Below, piece by piece: positions 1 to 6,276 of a DNA stretch of 6,369 bases. Position 1 is the first letter of the stretch. Each line of letters starts with the position of its first letter. Made by a program: the position numbers and the translations under genes. The DNA comes from Gammaproteobacteria bacterium (GTDB lineage: Bacteria > Pseudomonadota > Gammaproteobacteria > Pseudomonadales > Azotimanducaceae_A): contig JAPOON010000008.1 of the NCBI GenBank assembly GCA_026713405.1, positions 1-6,369 of the forward strand. Reading direction: 5' to 3'. The notes under the pieces were generated by a model, which saw only the letters and a list, made by a program, of their open reading frames with translations, did not search any database and was not told the origin of the DNA.

Positions 1-1853
1 AAACGGTGCGCGCCGAGCCACCACTCCGTGGGCGATGAAGCGCTGTCCCCGAGGCGATATCGCGTCTCATCGAAGAACGCCCGCCTACCGGCGTTGACGA
101 GCAGCTGAACGCCGCGCTTGGTAAAGGTTTCGGTGTCGTAGCCGGCGAACAGAAGGTCCGGCAGGCCGTCCCCGTTGCAATCGTGGACGCCAATGGTGAT
201 GACGTCGGCGTCGCCGTAGTCCGCGAAGAAGCCCGGTTTGGGCAGCACGGTCGCGACGTCGTCGTGGAACGTCCCGTCGTCCGATCCCCAATAAACGAAG
301 GATCGGCCCTCGGGGTCGTCGGCGGTTGCGCCGGCGATCAGGTCCTCGTGCCCGTCGCGGTCGAGGTCGAGGAGGTCCACCGCCCACGGCCTGAAGTCCG
401 TCTCCATGACATCGGGCAGGCGCTTCGTGTCGGCGACGAAATTGGCCTGGCCGTCGTTGAGGAGGAAGTACGGGCCGGATATCCACTCCCCGAAAGCGTT
501 CGCTACAAGGATGTCGACGTCCCCGTCCCCGTCTATGTCGCCCGCTGCCGCGTTGTGAGTGAACCCGGTCGGGTCCGCCGGCATTCGCTCGGTCGCATCG
601 ACGTAACCGTCCTCCGTCCAGAGCAGCAACTGGTTGTGCCAGCCCGGGAACGGAGGCGCATCGAAACCGACGTCGGCGATGAACAAATCGTTCCTGCCGT
701 CGCCGTTGAAGTCCGCCACGAGCACTTCCCCGGGATGGACGCCCCCCGGGCGGTCACCGCCCGCCACCGAAAAGGAGAAGTCGCCGTTGTTGAGCAGGAT
801 GACGCCTGCCCCAGGGCGCTGTGGGTCGGCGGAGTAGCTGGTGATGACAAGGTCGTCGTCGCCGTCGTCGTCGATGTCCCCCGCGTATTGGAAACCGAGG
901 GTGTCGTGGGTCACATCGCCTGCCCAGGTTCCCCACTCCATCGCGATGGCACCGGGTGAAACCAGTCGGGGAGGCGTGTGGTCGCGGCCCGGCGCACTCG
1001 ACAGGTTCGTCAAGTGGCCTGTCGGGCTCGACAGCAGGCCGAGCGCTGCGATGGGCGAGCCGGAGTCCACCAGCAGTTGCCACTTGCCGGAGCCGTTGCC
1101 CAGCGCACCCGTGAACCGGTCGCCGCCAACCTCGAGTTCCTCGGCCGACAGGGATGTCGATGACCGCGCCGGCACGATCACCTCGACCGGTCTGCCTGGC
1201 GAGGCGCCACGGTCGTCTATACCCCGGATCGTCACGTCGGCGGCTTCCTCACTGGCGTTGACGAGGCGCAGCAGGCTTCGCTGGTCCAAATTGCTTCCGG
1301 GATTGAAGGTGGCGATCCGGTGCCGGCCGCGTGCAGCCGGCGCCAGGTCGTGCATCGAAGTCAGAAAACCGTCCTCGGTGCGGACGTACGAAAGCACCTC
1401 GATGTCCAGTGCCGACTCGAACGTGAGCCGCCAGCTACCGTGTCCTGCCCCCGTGCTCCCTGACAGTCCCTTGGCTGTGTTCCCGTTTTCCAGATCGTTC
1501 GAGTTGAAGTGCACGGTCTGGCGACCGTCAATCTTCAGCGTCACCGGGCCGTGACGCCGACCGTCGTCGTCGAAAGCATCGATGCGTATTTCGCCCGCGT
1601 TCGCGGTGTGGTTGACGATTCGGACGAATCCCTGGAGCCGGTGGTTCGCCGCCGGGAAATACGGAGTCGTTTGCACGGAAGAAGGCCATGCGGCGGCGGG
1701 GGCTTTGTGCGCCTCGGCGGCTTTGGCGCCCGCGACCAAAGGACCGGTGGCGGGGGACACGACAACCGCCAGGCCGATGGTGACGATCGCGCGACGGAGT
1801 CGATGTCGCTGACGGTGTGTCGGCTTATTTGTCCTATCTGGCACTGGAGCCAT
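1..1853 (-). CDS. Exported FG-GAP/VCBS beta-propeller protein with N-terminal repeat module (3' end beyond window)
   Basis: This frame is open from the ATG at 1853 to the left edge (617 codons, no stop seen), so the protein is incomplete at its C-terminus. Residues 1-46 look like a Sec signal peptide: an Arg-rich n-region (RQRHRLRRA), a hydrophobic stretch from I23, and a plausible cut after A-K-A-A. Residues ~60-285 form a module shared with the divergent plus-strand gene, including QGFVRIVN, EDGFLTSMHD, FNPGSNLDQRSLLRLVN and GHLTNLS. From ~residue 300 the protein becomes an FG-GAP/VCBS-type propeller. Asp-rich calcium loops start at residues 326 (DIDDDGDDDL), 381 (DFNGDGRNDL), 439 (DIDGDGDVDI), 496 (DLDRDGHEDL) and 558 (DCNGDGLPDL), about 55-62 residues apart. 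Such propellers usually have seven blades, so one or two probably lie outside the window. Known relatives bind ligands or act in adhesion outside the cell; here the ligand is unknown. No good Shine-Dalgarno precedes 1853. The frame stays open upstream to a stop near 2062, and the ATG was chosen because it puts the signal peptide at the N-terminus. Confidence 0.92.
   Translation of the reverse strand, partial: MAPVPDRTNKPTHRQRHRLRRAIVTIGLAVVVSPATGPLVAGAKAAEAHKAPAAAWPSSVQTTPYFPAANHRLQGFVRIVNHTANAGEIRIDAFDDDGRRHGPVTLKIDGRQTVHFNSNDLENGNTAKGLSGSTGAGHGSWRLTFESALDIEVLSYVRTEDGFLTSMHDLAPAARGRHRIATFNPGSNLDQRSLLRLVNASEEAADVTIRGIDDRGASPGRPVEVIVPARSSTSLSAEELEVGGDRFTGALGNGSGKWQLLVDSGSPIAALGLLSSPTGHLTNLSSAPGRDHTPPRLVSPGAIAMEWGTWAGDVTHDTLGFQYAGDIDDDGDDDLVITSYSADPQRPGAGVILLNNGDFSFSVAGGDRPGGVHPGEVLVADFNGDGRNDLFIADVGFDAPPFPGWHNQLLLWTEDGYVDATERMPADPTGFTHNAAAGDIDGDGDVDILVANAFGEWISGPYFLLNDGQANFVADTKRLPDVMETDFRPWAVDLLDLDRDGHEDLIAGATADDPEGRSFVYWGSDDGTFHDDVATVLPKPGFFADYGDADVITIGVHDCNGDGLPDLLFAGYDTETFTKRGVQLLVNAGRRAFFDETRYRLGDSASSPTEWWLGAHR
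999..1676 (-). repeat. Single copy of the ~225-residue N-terminal module (inverted relative to the two plus-strand copies)
   Basis: This stretch encodes residues ~60-285 of the minus-strand protein. It matches both plus-strand copies along its length, with conserved landmarks in the same order: FPAAN, GFVRIVN, HFNSNDLENGNTAKGL, GSTGAG, DGFLTSMHD, FNPGSN, SLLRLVN, GIDDRG, EELEVGG, GALGNGSGKW and LLSSPTGHLTNLS. It falls into two halves of ~110 residues, each probably a beta-sandwich-like domain (inference from alternating hydrophobic strands and Gly/Asp turns). I do not recognise a named family for it. Confidence 0.85.
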
Positions 1854-2307
1854 CGATGTGAACGCCAAGGTGGCGGTGCAGCGCACAGTGTGGCAGAGAC
1901 TCTCCTGTCGATGCCAATCGAAAACTGCAGGGTTGGACGATTGAAAAATACGGACTTCTCCAGAAAAAAGCGGGAGTCTGTTGGCGCATTTCCATCGATG
2001 TCGATCCGGCGTTGCGCTCGGCTGCCGCGCACCGCGTTTGCTTCGGCCACCCGTGGTTCATCAGGAGTTGGCCGACACCTTGCGCTCGAGCTCCTCGATC
2101 CGGGTCCGGCAGCGCCGCCTGACAAATCGTCAAGCCGCTCGTCGCTGATCCGTGAGTCTCGTTTTGCCGTCGCATGTCCTCCTTCCGGAACGGCTTGCAG
2201 CCCAGCACACACAGGTTTCATGTGCGTCTCTGCCGGCGCGATTGGGTCGCGACTTGCGCTTTTTCGGCACTTTCGTTGTCTCGTCAACCGGCGCCCAGGC
2301 TGCGTTA
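1854..2307. other. Non-coding gap upstream of the minus-strand gene
   Basis: No gene can be supported in these ~450 bases. The open frames have no recognisable motif, no good ribosome binding site, and overlap each other on both strands. The stretch 1920-1975 is more A/T-rich than its surroundings (runs of T on the minus strand) and is the likeliest place for the promoter of the minus-strand gene, but I find no convincing -35/-10 pair. A minus-strand fragment near 2127-2175 (KRDSRISDERLDDLSGG) faintly recalls the N-terminus of IS256-type transposases, but nothing coherent follows it. Confidence 0.5.
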
Positions 2308-2980
2308 ACGGTGTTGTCAGAATAACCGCACTGAATCCGCGAAACGTCTCCTCAACGATTCTTGGGTTGCCAGTTCACGCCACTCGACCAAAGCGGCGGT
2401 CCGGTACTGTTCGAAGATGTGGCGGCGGTTGAGATTGCGTTGGTGGCTCAATTGGTTGTGGGGCGAAGAATGCACTGAGGTGAACTTTGCATGGTCTTGA
2501 TGTCCCGTAACCGCTCCGTCGCTCCTTCCCGCATTCGAAACGGAAGCTGTGAGTTCTCGGCTCGGTTGTTCAGCCAGCGCCCGCATTCCTGACGTCCCGG
2601 ATTTCCGACCACATTCATTGCAGCCCGATACGACGGAAGCCGATCCGTCACGATTGACCACGGGCGACCATAGCGTTTCATCGTGCGCTTCAGAAACGTT
2701 TGCGCTGCCCGGCGGTCGCGCCACTCCCTGATCTGTCCGGCAAACATTGGACCGAACCGGTTCCACCATTACCGAATTGCCTCGTGGCTGATGTCTATGC
2801 CGCGGTCAAACAGGATGTCTTCGACCTGACGCAACGACAGGGGATAGCGGACATACATCAACACCGCGAAGCGTATGACGTCGGGCGAGGTCTTGAAATA
2901 TCGGAACGGATTGCTATTCATCTTCGCAGACTACGAGAGCGGGCACTCCGGCTCAAGCAGGTTTTCTCTAACAGCGCCCC
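2308..2980 (-). mobile_element. Degenerate IS6-family insertion sequence
   Basis: The element is defined by an IS6-family transposase pseudogene and candidate ends. On the minus strand just upstream of the transposase start, GGGGCGCTGTTAGAGAAAAC (2961-2980) has the look of an IS6 end, with the TGTT core. At the other end the plus strand reads ACGGTGTTGTCAGAATAACC (2308-2327 area), which shares TGTT and a GAA..AACC block when gaps are allowed, so the inverted repeats are imperfect. The ~670-base span is shorter than the usual ~800 or so bases of the family, in agreement with the internal deletion in the transposase. No 8-base target duplication is visible next to these ends. The exact boundaries are estimates. 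Confidence 0.7.
2317..2921 (-). pseudogene. IS6-family transposase, inactivated by stop, deletion and frameshift
   Basis: The DDE transposase that would move this element reads MNSNPFRYFKTSPDVIRFAV, then VRYPLSLRQVEDILFDRGID and ISHEAIR, the classic IS6-family N-terminus. It is then broken three times. First, a TAA at 2769-2771 stands where relatives have an aromatic residue before WWNRFGPMFA. Second, the text jumps from FAGQIREW to RDRRAAQTFLKRTMKR near 2721-2733; relatives have ~45-50 residues between these blocks, including the HLDE segment with the first catalytic Asp. Third, at the T-run 2486-2488 one base is missing, so the reading moves from RDIKTMQ to the frame with KFTSVHSSPHNQLSHQRNLN. 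The second Asp (GRPWSIVTDRL) and the Glu region (RWLNNRAENS) survive. The protein cannot be active. The C-terminal tail after EWRELA probably reads into flanking or decayed sequence. Confidence 0.9.
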
Positions 2981-3126
2981 TAAAATCAGCGACTTAGGTG
3001 GCTCGTCGATCAATGGAACCTCCAGGAAATCAGTTAACTTGACAGTGCCTGCTCGATGTTTCGACGACTAGGCAGCGGGTGACGAAGCCGGTACGGTTTC
3101 GGCTCGTATAGCGTCTGAACCCCGCA
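2981..3126 (+). other. Short upstream region of the plus-strand gene
   Basis: These ~145 bases between the dead IS and the plus-strand gene must hold its promoter unless transcription enters from the element. A perfect -35-like TTGACA lies at 3039-3044, but no good -10 sits 16-18 bases downstream of it. A TATAGC at 3107-3112 lacks a -35 partner. No Shine-Dalgarno precedes the ATG at 3127. Confidence 0.25.
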
Positions 3127-6100
3127 ATGGAATCAACTATTGGAGCGAGATTGCGAGTGGTCGCCCGCGAGGGGGGATCGCAGCACCACAAGTTTCTCGC
3201 CGCACAACTTCTGTTCGGAGCGGGGATGATCGCCTGCGGCACAGGTTCGGCCGCGGTTGGAGACGGAGAAGCGGCGACGACTACCTCGGGGCGGATGCCG
3301 TCGCACGTTCAGCGGAGTGAGAACTCGGTTGACTCACGTCTCCGCTCCATCCCGTTCCTGCCGGCATCCGGAAACGAGTTCGGGCGGGACGGCTTCGTGC
3401 GGGTGATCAACCACGCCGACAGCGGGGGCGAGGTGAGGATTGACGCATTCGATGATGAAGGCATGGCGTATGGGCCGCTGACGCTGGCGGTCAGTGACAA
3501 AGCGACTGTCAACTTCAATACCCGCGACCTGGAAGCGGGCAACCCGGCCAAGGGTCTGACAGGAAGCACGGGACGGGGCCAGGGAGACTGGCGACTGGAC
3601 TTGGCGAGTACGCTTGACATTGAGGTGCTTGCATACGTCCGCACGCCCGACGGGTTTCTGACGGCCATGCACGACGCGCTACCGGTCGTGGAGGGCCGAC
3701 ACCGGGCGCGAGTCTTCAACCCGGGTGAAAACGCCAACCAGGTGAGCCTCCTGCGTGTCGTGAATCCGGAGGGCGAAGTCGCGACTGTCCTTGTTGAAGG
3801 TGTCGATGACCGGGGGGGTTCGCCGGGTCCGGGTGTGGCGATTTCGGTTCCGCCTGGGGCGTCCCCGAGCTTCACGGCGGAGGAACTGGAGTCGGGCAGC
3901 GCACCCGGACTTTCGGGATCTCTGGGCGATGGGGTGGGCAAGTGGCGGCTGGACGTCCATTCGGACACGCCGGTGACCACCATGGGTCTCCTGTCGAATC
4001 CGACCGGGCATCTGACTAATCTATCTACGGCGCCGCGAGGCACGAACGCCAGGATGCACCTACTACCACTATTCCCGGCGGCATCGGATTCTATGGGGCG
4101 GGAGGGATTCGTGCGCCTAATCAATCCTGGCGAGGCGGAAGCGACGATACGGATCGTTGCATCCGACGACACGGAACGGACGTACGAAACGGTGAGCCTC
4201 ACCGTCGGGGCGAACGAGGCGGTCCATTTCAACTCCAGTGATCTGGAAACGGGTAACTCCGCGAAAGGTCTCGTCGGGAGCACAGGTGCGGGTGAAGGCG
4301 ACTGGCGGCTAGCCATATCCAGCGACGCCGACATCGACGTGCTGTCCTACGTGCGCACGCCGGACGGTTTCCTGACGGCGATGCATGACTTGGCACCGAA
4401 CTCTGGCAGGCGCCATCGGATCCCGACGTTCAACCCGGGAAGCAACGCGGATAGGCAGAGCCTGTTGCGCGTGATCAATTCCGGTTCGAGGGAAACCACG
4501 GTGACCCTGAAGGGCGTCGACGACACCGGAAGGAGCTCGACCGGTAGCATCGTGATGAGAGTGCTGCCGGGGACCGCCACGACACTTGCTGCGAGCGAAC
4601 TCGAGTCCGGTGGTGACGGATTCGACGGCGCGTTGGGCGATGGCGCGGGCAAGTGGCAACTGACCGTGACCTCGGATCATCCCGTGTCAGTGATGAGCCT
4701 ACTGTCGAATGCAACGGGGCACCTGACGAATCTGTCGACCGCTCCCGGTCGGGACGCGGGTCCCCCGGAATCGGCCCAGGAAGCGTTCATGGCACAGGTA
4801 TCGGGCGTGGTGCAAGCAAAGTGCGTTGCCTGCCATGTCGATGGGAGCGAGGCGCAAGACACGCGCCTGGTGTTCGTTGATGAGACGGTCGAGGGGCACC
4901 TTGTTGAGAACCGAGGCGCATTCGAACGGTTCCTGTCACAGACGGACGGTGGCGTGGCGACAGTGCTAGGCAAGGTTCGCGGCGTGGATCATGAAGGCGG
5001 TGTTCAAGTACAGGAGGGGACAGAGGAATACGCGTCGTTGAATCGGTTCCTGGATCTGCTGGCTGCCGAGGTTAGAGGTCGCGTCCCGACCGACGGGGAA
5101 CTGGTAGTCGGCGGGTCGGCAACCGGCGAGATAGAGGAGCCCGGTGACGAAGACTGGTTCGCGGTCGATCTCGCGGCCGGGATCGCGTACCGGATCGACG
5201 TGGAGGGCGCGGCCACTGGATCCGGGACTCTGGAGGATCCGGATCTGGAAGGCGTCTATGGGTCGGGGGGACGCTACATCAGTGGTGTGGCTATTGACGA
5301 CGATGGCGGTGAGGGCAGGAACGCTGTCGGATTTCTGACTGCGAGGTCCGATGGTACGCACTACGTTGCCGTCGCCGGCTACCGGGACCTGACCGGAACC
5401 TACAAGGTGTCCGTCAGCCGCGATGATCGCAGACGCCCTGATGATGATTGCGCAGCTGATGCTATGACCACTTGCGTCGCCATCATCGGAACATCGGTCC
5501 GAGGCGAGATCGAGGAGCCTCGGGACGCGGACTGGTTTGCAGTAGACCTGGAAGCCGGGGTCAGCTACCGCGTCGACCTGGCGGGCGCGTCGACTGAGGG
5601 CGGCTCTTTGGCGGACCCCGAGTTGTCCGGCCTGCTGCATGATGCCAACGGAAGGCTCTATCTCCTGAACACGAATAACAACGTCGGCGCGGGGCGCGAC
5701 GCCGTCGCGGTGGTGACGCCCGAGGAGTCCGGGACGTACTTCGTCGTTGCCGGTGGCAGCCGCGACGAGACGGGAAGCTACACGCTTTCCGTTGCGCCTT
5801 ATCAGGACGACTACCCGGACAACGCGACCTCCGTCGGCGCCATTGCCGTGGAAGGTTCAGCGAATGGCGAGATCGAGGAGCCCGGCGACGAAGACTGGTT
5901 CGCGATGGACCTGGAGGCCGGGGTCAGCTACCGCGTCGACCTGGCAGGCGCGTCGACTGAGGGCGGCTCTTTGGCGGACCCCGAGTTGTCCGGCCTGCTG
6001 CATGATGCCAACGGAAGGCTCCACCTCCTGAACACGAACAACAACGTCGACGCGGGGCGCGATGCCGTCGGGGTGGTGACGCCTGAAGAGTCCGGGACGT

Positions 6101-6192
6101 ACTTCGTGGTTGCGGGTGGCAACCGTGACGAAACGGGAACGTACACGATTTCGTTGTCAGAGTATGACGATGATCGCGACGATGACCCCTAG
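3127..6192 (+). CDS. Exported multidomain protein: two N-terminal modules, heme-c (CxxCH) domain, three PPC-like domains
   Basis: This complete 1021-residue protein has no single known counterpart that I recognise. Residues ~22-40 (FLAAQLLFGAGMIACG) form a short hydrophobic export leader with a lipobox-like MIAC at 34-37, so it may be a lipoprotein. Residues ~75-303 and ~313-541 are two copies of the module also found in the divergent minus-strand gene, 238 residues apart. Residues ~548-648 hold a c-type heme motif, C566-V-A-C-H570, followed by EGGVQVQEGTEEYASLNRFL, a pattern seen in small heme-c domains of secreted multidomain proteins. Residues ~655-765, ~785-890 and ~905-1011 are three PPC-like beta domains with GEIEEPxDxDWF near their starts and SGTYFVVAGG(S/N)RDETGxYT in the last two (a looser match in the first). 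The tail is acidic (YDDDRDDDP) with no sorting signal. The heme motif implies maturation in the periplasm or outside. No protease or other catalytic domain is visible. The ATG lacks a Shine-Dalgarno; a TTG at 3151 preceded by GGAG (5-base gap) is an alternative start. Confidence 0.93.
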   Translation: MESTIGARLRVVAREGGSQHHKFLAAQLLFGAGMIACGTGSAAVGDGEAATTTSGRMPSHVQRSENSVDSRLRSIPFLPASGNEFGRDGFVRVINHADSGGEVRIDAFDDEGMAYGPLTLAVSDKATVNFNTRDLEAGNPAKGLTGSTGRGQGDWRLDLASTLDIEVLAYVRTPDGFLTAMHDALPVVEGRHRARVFNPGENANQVSLLRVVNPEGEVATVLVEGVDDRGGSPGPGVAISVPPGASPSFTAEELESGSAPGLSGSLGDGVGKWRLDVHSDTPVTTMGLLSNPTGHLTNLSTAPRGTNARMHLLPLFPAASDSMGREGFVRLINPGEAEATIRIVASDDTERTYETVSLTVGANEAVHFNSSDLETGNSAKGLVGSTGAGEGDWRLAISSDADIDVLSYVRTPDGFLTAMHDLAPNSGRRHRIPTFNPGSNADRQSLLRVINSGSRETTVTLKGVDDTGRSSTGSIVMRVLPGTATTLAASELESGGDGFDGALGDGAGKWQLTVTSDHPVSVMSLLSNATGHLTNLSTAPGRDAGPPESAQEAFMAQVSGVVQAKCVACHVDGSEAQDTRLVFVDETVEGHLVENRGAFERFLSQTDGGVATVLGKVRGVDHEGGVQVQEGTEEYASLNRFLDLLAAEVRGRVPTDGELVVGGSATGEIEEPGDEDWFAVDLAAGIAYRIDVEGAATGSGTLEDPDLEGVYGSGGRYISGVAIDDDGGEGRNAVGFLTARSDGTHYVAVAGYRDLTGTYKVSVSRDDRRRPDDDCAADAMTTCVAIIGTSVRGEIEEPRDADWFAVDLEAGVSYRVDLAGASTEGGSLADPELSGLLHDANGRLYLLNTNNNVGAGRDAVAVVTPEESGTYFVVAGGSRDETGSYTLSVAPYQDDYPDNATSVGAIAVEGSANGEIEEPGDEDWFAMDLEAGVSYRVDLAGASTEGGSLADPELSGLLHDANGRLHLLNTNNNVDAGRDAVGVVTPEESGTYFVVAGGNRDETGTYTISLSEYDDDRDDDP
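3349..4035 (+). repeat. N-terminal module, copy 1 of the plus-strand gene
   Basis: It encodes residues ~75-303. The first half runs from PFLPASGNEFGRDGFVRVIN to RTPDGFLTAMHD; the second from RVFNPGENANQVSLLRVVN to LLSNPTGHLTNLSTAP. The same landmarks recur 714 bases downstream (238 codons) and, in inverted orientation, at 999-1676. Divergence between copies includes many amino-acid changes, so this duplication is older than the PPC duplication in the same gene. Confidence 0.88.
4063..4749 (+). repeat. N-terminal module, copy 2 of the plus-strand gene
   Basis: It encodes residues ~313-541, from LFPAASDSMGREGFVRLIN to LLSNATGHLTNLSTAPG. By eye, this copy resembles the minus-strand copy more than copy 1 does in places. 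HDLAP and FNPGSN are shared with the minus-strand gene, where copy 1 has HDALP and FNPGEN. The copy that passes directly into the variable C-terminal domain is therefore the one most like the minus-strand module. Confidence 0.87.
4771..5070 (+). other. Heme-c binding domain within the plus-strand protein (CxxCH at 4822-4836)
   Basis: The coding stretch contains TGC GTT GCC TGC CAT at 4822-4836, giving C-V-A-C-H, the covalent heme attachment motif. Downstream come TRLVFVDE and a conserved-looking GVDHEGGVQVQEGTEEY block ending in a helix (SLNRFLDLLAAEV). The domain is ~100 residues, a normal size for a small cytochrome c unit. The distal heme ligand cannot be assigned. A His in HEGG (residue 622) or HLVEN (residue 591) are candidates, and no Met lies in the 80 residues after the motif, which would fit bis-His rather than His/Met ligation (inference). 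Confidence 0.75.
5524..6162 (+). repeat. Tandem near-identical PPC-domain repeat (units 363 bases apart)
   Basis: PPC-like domains 2 and 3 are almost the same at DNA level, including third codon positions. Bases 5584-5658 match 5947-6021 without a mismatch (75 bases), and similarity continues on both sides with scattered changes. The offset of 363 bases equals 121 codons. PPC domain 1 is in the same arrangement (378 bases upstream of domain 2) but has diverged. The pattern points to a recent duplication or gene conversion of the last domain. Confidence 0.93.
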
Positions 6193-6276
6193 CCCTGCCC
6201 GTGCCCGATTACTCTGACTGCTCCGCCCGGCAACCTCGCCGTTTCGTGACAAGAGCCTCGAGCACCTCTCCTTTGT
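6193..6276. other. Gap between plus-strand gene and the second IS
   Basis: This stretch holds no gene. I see no clear hairpin followed by a T-run, so no intrinsic terminator for the upstream gene can be called. Confidence 0.4.

Noticed and set aside
183..959. Long plus-strand open frame (258 codons) of V/E/R-rich sequence
   Set aside because: It lies antisense to the propeller-coding frame, whose translation gives regular DxDxDG repeats. The plus-strand product is low-complexity shadow sequence caused by GC-rich codon use.
2127..2175. Fragment KRDSRISDERLDDLSGG on the minus strand, possible IS256-type transposase start
   Set aside because: Only about 15 residues resemble the family and nothing recognisable follows in any frame. 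A translated search of 1990-2290 against IS256 transposases would settle it.
1541..2287. Minus-strand open frame of 248 codons overlapping the start of the propeller gene
   Set aside because: It is in a different frame from the module-coding text at 1541-1676 and shows no motif. The frame with signal peptide and GFVRIVN is the real one.
2300..2988. 8-base target duplication around the dead IS
   Set aside because: The bases next to the estimated ends (CTGCGTTA and TAAAATCA) do not match. Ends are imprecise and the element is decayed.
3039..3044. TTGACA as a -35 box for the plus-strand gene
   Set aside because: No acceptable -10 hexamer lies at 16-18 bases; one hexamer match is expected often by chance.
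3309..4334. Minus-strand open frame of 341 codons
   Set aside because: It is antisense to the duplicated modules of the plus-strand gene. Its Ser/Arg/Pro-rich text has no domain and repeats only because the sense strand repeats.
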